Assembly: GCA_026225945.1 (NCBI GenBank)
Contig: JAMJFZ010001816.1
Span: 9,141,001 to 9,205,000 of the forward strand
Origin: Cricetomys ansorgei
Taxonomy: Eukaryota > Chordata > Mammalia > Rodentia > Nesomyidae
DNA length: 64,000 bases
Reading direction: 5' to 3'
Shown piece after piece: positions 12,209-23,384 of this stretch. The notes beneath the pieces are model-generated. The model was not told where the DNA came from and did not search any database. It saw only the letters and a program-made list of their open reading frames with translations. How positions within the stretch are numbered: position 1 is the stretch's first letter; every line of letters starts with the position of its first letter. The position numbers and the translations under genes were made by a program.

Positions 12209-13319
12209 ATTTTTTTCTAACATTTTGTTATGCACTTGTATCAGTGGGACTCATTTATTTAGTTCCTGTTCCCCTCAGTGTCTGTGTAGAGCAATTGTTT
12301 CCCTTTCTCAACTTTCTTCTCTATGTTCCTTGTATTTCCTGTTTGTTCTCCTTGACTGTCAGAAGCTCACGCTCTTCAAAAGACCTTATTTATAGTTGTT
12401 TTTCTTTTTCTAAATTATATTGAGAATAATACTTTAAATAAAGTCAACAGAGTCTATTGGGAAATGAATTAATTATCTCTCTGCATATTATCATTACCTT
12501 CTTTGTAAATCTAGGCACCACATTTAAATATGAATGTAATCCCATATACTGCAATAAAATGTGTTCCGAATAAAAAAAGAAACTTGGCTTTTTATAATGC
12601 AGTCTTATTTTCAAAGGTCAGGTTTATCATAAATCACCAGTTACAAAATATCGGCCAACTCTTTACTTCTGTGTTGGTTGGCCTTTGGCCATGTTAACTC
12701 GAGGTGCTGGCTAAGATGAATAGAATTTCAGTGGAATTAAAGATGCTTATTGTGCTGTGCAAGTGGTTTCTTCACAGTAAAGCTAGACTGCCCCAGTAAG
12801 ACTCTTTAAATGTAGGAAATGAACTGGTCTGTTTTCTTGAAGCCAGCGACTGTTTCCAGCTGATAAATTTGATTGCTCTCTTTTAGTCAGTTCAAAAGCC
12901 CTAAAGGGAAGTCACTTTAGTCTCCTCCGTAGATGCTAAGCCTGTTTTTGCTACACTGTGAAAAGACTAAACAAATTAAGACTTGTGGAAAAATTTTATG
13001 TGGAAAGTAAAAGACGGAGGCTAAGAGAAATAATACATTATGTCACCGGAAAACAAACGATGGACTAAATCAAGCTGTATAAAAGACAAAACCCCTTCAG
13101 TGTATACTTTCAATGTCAGATAACAGCAAGAAGGCAGATGATAATTGTAATAGCACAATTGAAGTTTTTATTGTTCCAGCTGTAAATTCTTATATGTTTC
13201 TTTTTTCTAACTAAAACTGAAAATATCCTATTTTGCTTAATTAAAGTGATAATCCTTTTAAACCTGAAATGAGTATTTGTTCATCCTTTACTAGAAATGA
13301 TGCTGCCACACTGGCATTC
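12209..13319. other. Unique DNA including a conserved-looking block
   Basis: No interspersed repeat recognised. 12600-13230 is more complex than its surroundings and keeps several CpGs (near 12699, 12846, 13014, 13046 and 13058). It is treated separately as a candidate conserved noncoding element. Confidence 0.5.
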
Positions 13320-13325
13320 CTAAGT

Positions 13326-14144
13326 TGTAGAGCAATAGACCTGTGTGAAAGCTAGGAAGACTCTATAATCTAGGGTCTGTCTATATGAAGGGATCAAATC
13401 TGAGGGTCTATAAAAGGGAATCACATCCAGGGGTCTATGTGAAGGGATCACATTCAGAAAGAATGCTTTGAATGTTGGTACATACCTTTAACCCCAGTAT
13501 GCAGAAGTCAGTGATAGTGCCTGACTTTAATCCTAGGACTTGGGAGACAAGACGCAGAGCTGAGGAGTAAGTGAGATCTGGGATGAGTTAGAATAAAGGG
13601 CAGGAAAAGTGACAAATCAGAGGAAGAGTTGGCAGAGTGAGTCAGAGCGAGGACATGTCCAATTTTCACAATAGAAAAACAGGCTCTCAGTTCAGTCTGA
13701 GACAGACAGAAGACAAGACACAGAGGCAGAGATGCAGGAGCAGTTTGAGGAGCTCGAGGCAGAGACAGGCATTTCAGAATGAGAAGTCAGTATCAGAGGG
13801 AAAGAGTAAGTCAATTTCGACATTGAGCAGTGCAGTTCAGTCTGAGGCAGTCAGAGAATCAGCTAGAGTCTCCCAGAAAGTCAGCTGCCTTAGAAGTTCA
13901 GTTTGAACCAGGCAACTTGGAGAAAAGCTTTGAATTTAGAAGGAACTAGTCAAAGTGGCTCAGTTAGCAGTTAAGTCTTGGAGTCTCCAAGGTTATAAGT
14001 TGTATGGAGGTTGAGGCTGAAGACTTCCAGTTCTAGGTTTAAGAATAGATTGTGTGGAGACTGAAATCTAGGGCTCCAAGATTGGGACTAGGGATTGAAT
14101 TAGCCAAAGAATGAAATGCCTTTGAACCTGAACCAACGACTACA
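13326..14144 (+). mobile_element. Solo LTR, family 1, copy E
   Basis: An 819-bp LTR starting TGTAGAGCAATAG and ending GACTACA, flanked by CTAAGT (13320-13325) and CTAAGC (14145-14150), a 6-bp TSD with one mismatch. It has a duplicated segment around GAAGGGATCA (13387 and 13440), B1-like modules (13485-13545), the GTCAG-rich part (13620-13900) and an AAAGAATGAAAT remnant of the polyadenylation signal near 14106. The 89-codon frame at 13637-13906 runs through the GTCAG-rich part and is not a gene. Confidence 0.87.
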
Positions 14145-14150
14145 CTAAGC

Positions 14151-15089
14151 ATCTGCAATTATGTGAATTATCCCACTGGTATTAAAGATAGGAACAGAAC
14201 AGCTAATTATAAGTCTGATGAATAATAAGAAAATAGCTATTTCATCATTATTTCAAGTTTTCTTATATTCAGGTCTCTGTCAAGGAAAAAAGAAAGACAC
14301 ACATTCAGCTTTTACCTTATTCTCTTGCATTATAGGGAATATAACATTTTAGGTCTATAAGAGTCTTTTAGGCTATAGTGCACATGGTCGTAAAATAAAG
14401 ACTATGAAAAACAATACCTATTATTTAGAAAAATTATAGGAAAGCCAGCAAAGCCATCAATCCTGGATTTTTCTGCTGCTGGGTTTCTATCATTGATGTA
14501 AGATTAGTACTGGGAGCATATTGAGGCCCTGACACTGCATTAGGAACTAGGGAGACACTGTTTTGTAGGCTGTTCACTACCAAATTGAAGTTGGGTTATA
14601 TCCAGGTAGAGCTGGAAGTGGTTCACGTTCAGCAAATGGAAATTACTTAAGGCTTTATTTCAGTCTTTGCTTCTAACTGCAGGTCCCTGTGTTCTTAAGA
14701 CTCTATCTAAGGATTTTCCCTAAGGAAAGTTGGTTGTGTAATATTCATGCAGAACTGCCTGTTAGAGCTGTATGAAAATGGAACTTAGACCCCACAGAGG
14801 CATGCTGCTTGGAAAGGATCAAGGGAAAGACAATCAGTCAAGAAGCTATAAATATAAATGTTCCAGACAAGAGAAATTAGGAGCACAAAAAGCTTTCATG
14901 TGGACAAAAGAAAAAAACGTAGAAGACAAATATTGTTCTGAAGACCCTTCATTCATATTCCTTCCTCAGAGCATACAGGCATATTCTTCTTTTACAAAAG
15001 ATTTCAGTTTATTCCTTGAAATTTTTATATATTTTTATAGCTTTACCTGTCTTTATCTCACTCCAGTGTTCTATACCCTATCTGTTCTT
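14151..15089. other. Unique DNA, nothing recognised
   Basis: Moderate-complexity AT-rich sequence. The 106-codon frame at 14772-15092 has no recognised domain and runs into L1-like sequence, so it is not called as a gene. Confidence 0.5.
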
Positions 15090-16030
15090 TGAAATTTATG
15101 CCCTCTTTTTAAAATTATTATTAATAGCCACTGAGTCCCATTATTACTTCTCGTAACTGCATGTATATTGGACCAGCCACAACCTGCCACTGGCTTTGTC
15201 ACTTATAGGGACTGACTCTTTTAGCCATCACCTGTCAATAGCACTGACTTCCAGAGTGGAAATTTCTGTCTCTGTTGTATTCATGCATTCATGTCAATTT
15301 TGCCTGGTTTGAGCTTATGCACATCTTGTGTGGGTAAACACAGCTGCTGTGAGTTGATGTGTCCAACAGCATTAACATTTCCCAAAGTCAGCATTTCACT
15401 GATCTCCTCCACAGTTCTTATCTCTTATATTCATTATATCACTCCTTCCACAAAGTCTTCTAAGCCTTGCAGGGATGGGATTGGGGCTTGCAGTAGATGA
15501 TTCATCAGGAGCTGAGCACTCACTTTTGTTTTTTTTTTAAATTCATTGTAGCCTTAGATTCCATATGTAGACATTGATTCAGGGCTAGGGCACTTTATTC
15601 TTTGTCTAAGTAAATTCAGAGGCCACTTCTTGCCTGACGCTGACTCCCTCCAAGCTCTGCCTCCTGTGTCTGCTTTCATACTCTGTTCTTGTCTTAGGGA
15701 TTAAAGGCTAGGACCACTGCTTTCTGATTAAAGGTGTGTACCAAATTCTTAACATTCTTTCTACATTCCATTAGGAAGACACCAGCTTCTGAAAGTGATT
15801 CTTTCATATGGACTGCTGGATTATACACACGTCATAGCTTTCACACAGGCCTCTTCCTCTACAATTCAGTATTTTGACTAGTTGTACATTAACCATGACC
15901 CAGTGCAAAAGAGAAGTAGAGTGGCCCCAAATTGAGAGCATCACGAATCTATGGTTTAAATATAAATATTTATAAGGCAGGTAGACAGCTTAAGCAAAGA
16001 ATCAATATTCATGAAAAATTGAGTGTGATG
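15090..16030 (-). repeat. L1 3' UTR (minus strand), split by an LTR
   Basis: Antisense rodent L1 3' UTR. Left of the LTR are AACCTGCCACTGGCTTTGTC near 15182 and ACAGCTGCTGTGAGTTGATG near 15340. Right of the LTR are CATTAACCATGACCCAGTGC near 15887, then AAATATAAATATTTATAAGG near 15957. The two halves are collinear, so the LTR arrived later. No coding sequence. Confidence 0.72.
15566..15863 (-). mobile_element. Family-1 LTR, internally deleted, copy in L1
   Basis: On the minus strand it starts TGTAGAGGAAGAGG and retains AGAAAGAATGTT, two B1-like modules (ATTAAAGG on plus near 15700 and 15730) and an AAAGAATAAAG polyadenylation signal, ending TCAATGTCTACA. At 298 bp it is the shortest complete-ended copy. 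No convincing TSD was found. Confidence 0.75.
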
Positions 16031-16590
16031 TTTTTTAACCAAAATTAAGACAGATTAATATGCAGAATTTTTATAAATTTAAGCCATATCATGCTCCATT
16101 TTAAAGTATGTTTTGTTATTGAAAACCTGAAAGGAGGTTGGAGAGGTAGATGGCTTTGTAACTGTGTGATATGTCCATATAGTTGTTAATATATGAGGAA
16201 AGATTTCGTCAGTTGGGAAAGAATAATAATACAGAATAAAGTCATTTGTGTTAGATAATAATGATGTACAGACTTATAATGCAATGTTTGATGTTTTTGT
16301 GCATGTATATGTTCTATTATTATCAAAATATATGGCTTATTCATCACCTCAAATATATGACATTTCTTTTTGAAGATTTCATATCTGAATTTATGCTGTT
16401 TTGAAATATATACTGAAATATATAGAAATATCCTGTATTTCATGGTTCATCTTAATTAAGAATTTAACAGGATTCAGATTCACTTTGAAAACACACCTGG
16501 AGATGTATCTCGAGGGTTTTCCAGAAAGGTTTAACAACTAAAAGTTTGTCAAATTGCAGATTCTTTTTAGATGTACCACCACAGAAGGTT
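16031..16590. other. Unique AT-rich DNA
   Basis: No repeat or gene recognised. The 85-codon minus-strand frame at 16186-16443 is low-complexity and AT-driven. Confidence 0.5.
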
Positions 16591-16805
16591 AGGGATCTCA
16601 AAGTGAATAGAAAGGAGAATGGGCGGTGAGCACCAGTATCCCCTCTCCCTGATGCCTGACAACAGGTGAAATTTTTTCAACTGCCCCCATGTGGCTTAAA
16701 TGCTTTATAAGCCATGGTACACCGTATCCTCAGAGAGATACTGCAAATAAACCTCCTTCTTTAAGTTGCTTTTGTCAAAGCAATGAGAAAAGTAACTAAT
16801 ACAAT
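16590..16805 (+). repeat. Rodent interspersed repeat fragment
   Basis: It matches the 3' half of an abundant rodent repeat: GAGCACCAGTATCC, then AATAAACCTCCTTC, TTAAGTTGCTTTTGTC and a final AGTAACTAATAC. The AATAAA fixes the orientation. It may extend left to about 16485. Family name left open. Confidence 0.65.
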
Positions 16806-17165
16806 ATATTAATTAAAAGTGAAATAAAATTAAAAAATTGCTTATAGATATTTGTCCTTAATGGGCAATATGGACTTAGCAAACCAAATAAACTGTACAA
16901 ATTCTAAGTCACACAACTGTTTTTTCATTGCAGATACCTTTGTACTACATAACACAATGGTTTCTGTAGCTTTGTATCTTTGAGATCATAATACAAATTT
17001 TATGTACAAATATAGCATTTTTTTATATTTAGTTTTAATTTTAACCCATGATTCCAATCTTATCATATACTTCTGAAATTTTAGTGTCAATGTAGTGGTG
17101 ACTTTTTAAAGATATTAATATTTTCCCAATATCTCATTTAAAAGTATTTCATAAAATGCAGTTGT

Positions 17166-17500
17166 CACTATCCTATCACTATGAGGAGACACCATGACCA
17201 AGGCAACTCTTATAAAGAAAATCATTTAATTAGGGTCTTGCTTACAGTTTCAGAGGCTCAGTCCATTATCATCATGGCAGGGAGTGTGGCAGCAGACAGG
17301 TACAGGCAGAACTGGTACTGGAAGAGAGGGAGAGAAAGAGAGATATGTTGGTTTTTGAAACTTCAAAGCCCAGTCCCAGTAAGACCTCCTCCAACAAGGC
17401 CACATCTTCTAATCCTTCCAAAGCATTTTAACAGCTGGGAACTATGCATGCAAATATATGAGTCTATGGGGTCACTCAAATGACCAAGGCGGGGTACCTA
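17166..17500 (-). repeat. Rodent interspersed repeat (GACCAAGGCAAC type)
   Basis: Near full-length copy: GACACCATGACCAAGGCAAC near 17188, then ATTTAATTAGGGTC, ATTATCATCATGGCAGGGAG, CTCCTCCAACAAGGCCACAT and TATATGAGTCTATGGGG. This is one of the commonest non-SINE rodent repeats. I associate it with URR1-like elements but cannot verify that. The 100-codon frame inside it is not a gene. Confidence 0.78.
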
Positions 17501-19555
17501 ACGAACTCCAAATGTAGAGAGTTCAACTCAACAAATGAAATAGCCAAATATTTGTTTTATTCATTTCCATTGTTATTAGTTTTTAAGTAGGTTCTTCTTG
17601 TGATTTGGGGTTTTTAAATAAAACTGAGCACCTCTCTGCATACATTAAGAAATGAATCTGTCCAATTCTCCTTAAATATATTTCATTGTGATCCAGACAA
17701 ATACCTTTGATCAAGAAAGCTTTTTAAACAATATTTAGATTCTTTGGATAGAAGAGTGACACTGACCCATTGCATTCCTTAAACTTGGAAAAGCTCACAT
17801 ATTATTGTAGTTGCAGGTTTCAACTAATGTGTAGAGGCACCTATTTCTGTTATTGCTTTGCTTCTAGAAGCATTAGACATAAAATAATTTAGGAAATTTC
17901 AGCTAGAAAGAAACACACACACACAAAACAAGAAAAGCAAAACAACAATAACAACAACAGCAAGCACCAGGATGTCCTTCTGGCTATCTTACTTCATGTT
18001 AATCTTCTGTTTATTACCCTTTTGTGAGCAATGAGATCCTGATATATGAGCACTTACTCATCTTGTCCATACACAGAGAGACATGAAATGTTCTTTAGAG
18101 ATTTACTATGGAGCATGTAAGATAACCCTGGCCCTAGTTATATACTGTGCTTGTAAGCATTGAGATTTAGAGATGAGGTCATTTTAGAGAAGGTCCTCAT
18201 TGCATCTGCAATTAACCTGCTTTTGTTGGAATCGAGTGATTTACATCTCAATCTGTGAAAATCACATTTAAAGAGTTTTTAAAAATGCTTTGCATTAGCA
18301 AGCCTGTTGTAAATCTCTCAACCACTTTTCAATTTAGTAAATAATTAGTTGAATTTTTAATCACTGTTCTACGTATTCACTCTGCCATTTCAGTTAATAA
18401 TAGCTGAATAAAAAATTAGCACTCTGACCTTAGCTTAGGTGCACAAAGTTTGCTACTTAAATTATACTCTCTGTGAGAGAAACAGGGGAGTGATGTCCAT
18501 GGAGCAGGCATGAAAGGTGAGGCTTATGCATAAGCATTAAAAATGTAAAATTACATTTACCAGTCACCAGTACTGAAGAAATCCCACTGTAAGAAAATGC
18601 TCATGAAGAAACCTCTGTCTAATTTGCAGAATAGAAAGTGTTGCTGAGTATGGAATTGTTTTGTATGTGTTCATCAATCCATTTGCTTACTACTTAGGTT
18701 GCATAATGACCTACATAAAAACTACTGAAGCATTCACAAAACATTAGCATGGTATGCAATGTATTATATAGCTATAGAATAATAAATACCATAGTATTTA
18801 CTATGTCAAGAACGCATTGTATCTATATTTCCCTAACAGAAAATTCAGTGTGTCAATTGTTGTTGCATAACCTGAGTGATGCCCATTTCATCACCACGTA
18901 CATTCACACCACACACTTGATATGTGTGCTTACTATTTCCAGTCTCATCCTACCGAGTAAAGTTACTGAGTCTAACTTCTACAAAGGTACCAGCTCACTT
19001 CCAATAGCTGGGATTCTAGCCAATTCTAAACAATAACTTTTTTTTTTTTTACATAAATTTCATAGGAATCTGCATAAAAACTGGCATCATCCAACAAACA
19101 GTTTCTGCCTTCCTGTTGCAAGGGATGGGTCGTCTACTTCTTAAGAACAGAATGATGCTGAAAACAGCCTACGTGAGATCACCTCATGTGCTGATCTATA
19201 AACTACGTTCACTTGAACAACAAGGCATTTGATCATGTACAAGTCTAAAATTGTATCAATCTTTCTTTCATATCTATATAACACAGGAATTTCTACATGG
19301 TTACACACTTAATGCTGGTGATCATTTGAGAACAGGGCTCATCTGTTTTTCATAGAGCCAAATTTCTGCAAATAAAGATACATTTACCAGTTTTAAAACA
19401 CCACATAAAAATCCAACTAATATAATTTAGCTTGTATTATGGTTGATAAATATAATTTAACATGCATTCTTATGGCTTAATGACAATTGAAATATCTTTC
19501 CAATACTTCTAGCAAACACTTTTAATACGTTCCATTTAAAGATCAAATTTCTTCA
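17501..19555. other. Unique AT-rich DNA
   Basis: No interspersed repeat recognised. It holds a short (CA)5 and A/C-rich stretch near 17911-17960 and a T-run near 19038. The part at 18180-18480 has a conserved-element look (TAAT cores, few repeats), but I would not call it on sight. Confidence 0.5.
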
Positions 19556-19790
19556 TGTATTCATCACCATTTCTACTTCTGAACTGCTGTGAATTGTGCT
19601 GTAATGAGCATGAAAGTATAAACATCTTTTGACCTCACTCTCCAGTTTTTTATAAGTATCCAGAAGTTAGAATGCTGAATTACGTTCAAGTTTCAGTTTA
19701 CATTTTTTTTGAGAAATATCGCATTGATTACATAATGACCATACTAGTGTATCTTCGCTTCAACAGTAAATGTGTACTTTTTTCTATATA
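19556..19790 (-). repeat. Ancient L1 3' fragment
   Basis: Degenerate antisense L1. The segment CTGCTGTGAATTGTGCTGTA near 19583 is followed by weaker matches to the AGTAATGGGATTGCTG-like and TTTACATTCCCACCA-like blocks in the right order. It is much more diverged than the rodent-specific L1 copies. Confidence 0.55.
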
Positions 19791-21149
19791 TCATCTTAAC
19801 ACATTTATATAGCACTGAGATAACAGTTGTAAAAAATGTGCTTCATTGTAGGCGATTATCAAGCTTAAAGAAGGGACAGTATCCTGACATATGCTATGCC
19901 TTGAATGATCAGTAACAGCATCATGCTGAAGGCAATAAGCAATTCACACAAGAATCAATACTTCAGGATTCTATTTATATGAAATATCTGGTTGAGAGTA
20001 GAAGGATGATGTCTAGTGATTGGAGAAGAGTTGTCCCAACTTTGTATGTCTCAGGGTTTGATCTAACTGGGGCAATGAAAAAGAAAGAACAGATACAAAA
20101 AATAATAAGTAAGTAATTAAGTAAGTAAGTAAGTAAATGAAACTCATATTGAAAGACTGAGATCAAGTGGGAAATACACTCAGGTGGAGGTGCAGTAGCA
20201 GACACTAGGCATACTTAGCTCGTTCATTTTATACATCTGAATTGAGGAGGTGGGTTATTGTATACAGCAGAATGGAGAGGTGGGGTCTTGTATACAAGTG
20301 AAGTAGGGACAGATTTAGCTAGGGTATCCATAGAAGGGACCCATCTTTCTTGTGAGCTTCCTGGAGAGGAAGACTGTGGTCTTAACATTTTCTGCAAACA
20401 CTGTCAGCATCCACACACAGACTCAAGGAAGAGTTTGCTATGTCCATGAACCTAACTTTAAGAAAGCATTGCCATTCCCATTTGTCTGAGGCATTGGAGT
20501 TTTGGACGTGATTGTATTCGTGGCAATAATAAGTACTTAGGAATTAATCTGCTGCTTATCAGCTGTCTCAGGGTTTTCTCTGCTCCCTAGAAAAAGATAA
20601 AGGATTTTCTAATATGTATAATTTTTCAGTTATGTTTGATAAACAAGTTCTAGAGATCTACTGTACAACATTTTAACTGAAAGAGTAATAACTTTGGACA
20701 TGCAAAATATTGTTTAAATGACTCAGCCATTAAAGGCTAAGAGTCAAGACCAAAAGGATTGATATCATTATTAGTGTTCCTTTCATTATTTGAGAAAGAC
20801 AAATTATGTCTATTAATCTCTCTTAGTAATGACAAGTACTTAATATTACTTTATAATAATTGTGCAATAATTGTATAATATCTTGTCTCCGTTTAAATGT
20901 ATTGATTGAGATCAGATTTCTGAGTAATTGTTAAATAATTATTTGTGAAAGAAATAAAGAAATAACTTTTAGAATATAGAATAAAGAATGAGTTTGTTGA
21001 AAAATAACTTGAAGCATATTTTAGGGAAGGGAGGTATAATAGTTTTGTCTACTTAATAATAATCTAGGCATACTCAGTAGAAAGGACTTGCTACTGAGAG
21101 ATTACTTCCATCAGATTGACCTCTGGGTATGTCTGAAAGGTATTTTTTT
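19791..21149. other. Unique DNA with (AAGT)n
   Basis: AT-rich. An AAGT tetranucleotide run lies at about 20107-20141. Two degenerate copies of a ~29-bp segment ending in TGTATACA occur at 20246-20300. No gene seen. Confidence 0.5.
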
Positions 21150-21345
21150 TTTAAATTTCTGATTGACATAGGAGAGCAACAGTGCACACCATTCATTTGT
21201 TGTCTCTGCTTCTGTTCCTGTGTCCAGTTCCTGTATCCAACTTCTGCTTTGGTTTCTCTGGATGTTGAAGTGTAATCTGTAAGCCAAATAATCTCTTTCC
21301 TTCCAAAGCTGATTTTGGCTATGGAGTAGAAAGTATACATCTTTG
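21150..21345 (+). repeat. Rodent interspersed repeat 3' fragment
   Basis: The tail is recognisable: CAGTTCCTG repeats near 21226, AAGTGTAATCTGTAAGCCAA near 21269, then ATAATCTCTTTCCTTCC and a TTTTGGCTATGG end. It belongs to the same repeat type as 26011-26365. Confidence 0.6.
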
Positions 21346-21508
21346 CCTCTTAGATCCTTCCTATTGCTTATTTAGACATGAAACGTTACATTTAGCTAAC
21401 AGTATGTGATACTTGAGAAGCCCCAGGCATTCCTTTCTCTGGGATAAGAATTACACATTTGGACTCTGCTTTGATGATCTTTCTGTTGTGCCTGTATAGT
21501 TTTGTTTT

Positions 21509-21542
<34 letters not shown>

Positions 21543-23228
21543 TGTACTTTTCACTATATTTTAATGTATATTTTAGGAAAGGATGTTAGTCACAAGCTTG
21601 GAAGCAAACAAGTTGTACACAAGTATAAGATCAAATGAAATCAACAGTCTACTGCTCTACATTTTATCTTAAGCATTTCTCCTTTCTAAAACCCCACTTT
21701 GGTCATGTTTATTTAAGGTTCACAATGATCTAGAGCTGAAGTTCTTTACTTTTCAATATCATCTCTTTTTTTAAGTTAAGAGCAAGCATGTGCAATCTCA
21801 GTCTAAATTAAATAATTAATTAAAAAGTGGGTTTATATATAATCAATGGAAATATATATAGTCACGATGTAAACATGAACTTCTTTTGGCAATGAAATCT
21901 AAACGTTTTTATTATTTTAAAGCTGTGATTTATTTGTTTCAACTCTTAAAATGTCATATAACTGGAAAATCACTTGAGCTTTCATGATGAGAAAATTTTC
22001 AACTAAAGAAATATTGAAATTCATCTCAAAGGAGTTTTTAGTTGATACACAGAATTTTTGTGTTCTTTGAATGCACTGATGCAATAGTAAACATTACTAA
22101 CATAATACCTGACTCTGGTTACAGCTTCTTCCTGATCAAAACACACAGCCATCTCTCCAGGAATAGGGGGAAAACTCCTATCATGTATTTTTGTATTGTA
22201 TTATCAGTTATGAGAAATAATCTTAGGTAATTTCAATCTGGTAACTCCTAAATATATTATGTCAATGTTTAGTAATAATTTCATGTTGGTAATAATTGTT
22301 TCAATCCTGCAACAGTATGTTTGGCTATAAAAGAATGAGAAATGAAGGTAGCAGGTGTGAACCTCTTTCAACTTGGATTTGATTTTTATTGATGCTACTT
22401 TAAATCAAGAAACTGAATTTTATAACTGTGTACCTTACATCTATAACGAAACTAATTACTCTAAAAATAAATGAGCTGACATTTCTGAGGTAGTACCATC
22501 AAACCTGAGTGCCATAATCATTAAGAAATGAGGGTTGAAGTTTAAATGATTATTTTTATTTATAGTACAATAATTTAGCAGATCATAGAAATTAATCTGT
22601 AGGATTGGAATAGATGTTAATCAAATTCAAACAAGATATGAAAGAAATAATTGGAGTTTAAGGTACAGAATTAATTAAGGGGTGCATAAGAACTTGATAA
22701 CACATTTATTTATGTAGAATACACAAATAACGTTTTAAAGTTTGGGTAACAAATACATGACATTCATAATATCTTGTGTGTATACACTTGAAAATCACGT
22801 ATTAGAACAAATGCATGATATTTATTTCTTATCAGTGTGTAACTAATAGGGCACTGTGTCCCTGAGGCTCATCATGCAACATAGTCATGTTCAACCACAT
22901 AGTTTGGAAAGGGATGTTTCACAAAGTTTGATCAGTGGGTCACATAATTTTGAATAATATGAAATATTTACTTGAATACTAAACTTATGAATGCTCACAA
23001 ATCATTTGACTGGAATCTGAAAATGGTATTTTATTATGCCAGGGTTATAGGAGATTCTTGACAGGGCTTATAGTTGAGAATAACAGAGAAAATAGTTAAT
23101 AAAAATTTAAATTTTTAGTATATTAAAGCTAAGATTTATTTACTGAGTCTATACACTAATAAAGTTTTCTCTTCACAAATAAAAAGAGATCTTGCAAAGT
23201 AGACTCAAGAAAGTGCATACTAAACTTC
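21346..23228. other. Unique AT-rich DNA with a long T tract
   Basis: A homopolymer T run of about 30 lies at ~21510-21539, without a recognisable SINE body next to it. The rest is unrecognised. Confidence 0.5.
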
Positions 23229-23384
23229 TTTTTGTTTTTAGTTGTTTGAGACAAGGTTTCTCTGTTGTATCTCTGGCTGTCCTGTAAGTCATGCTGTAGA
23301 CCAGGCTGGCCTTGAATTCACAGAGGTCCACCTGCCTCTTCCAAGTGCTGGAATTAAAGGCATGTGCCCACCACCACTAGGCTG
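23229..23384 (-). repeat. SINE B1
   Basis: Near full-length B1 in antisense: GAGACAAGGTTTCTCTG, the central GTAGACCAGGCTGGCCTTGA, CAAGTGCTGGAATTAAAGGC, and a CCACCACTAGGCTG end. 7SL-derived, Pol III transcribed by descent. Moderately diverged. Confidence 0.93.

Noticed and set aside
13637..13906. 89-codon S/Q/R-rich frame
   Set aside because: It reads through the GTCAG-rich part of a family-1 LTR; the composition explains it.
21509..21539. Long T tract as the tail of a minus-strand SINE
   Set aside because: The adjacent sequence shows no B1, B2, ID or B4 body.
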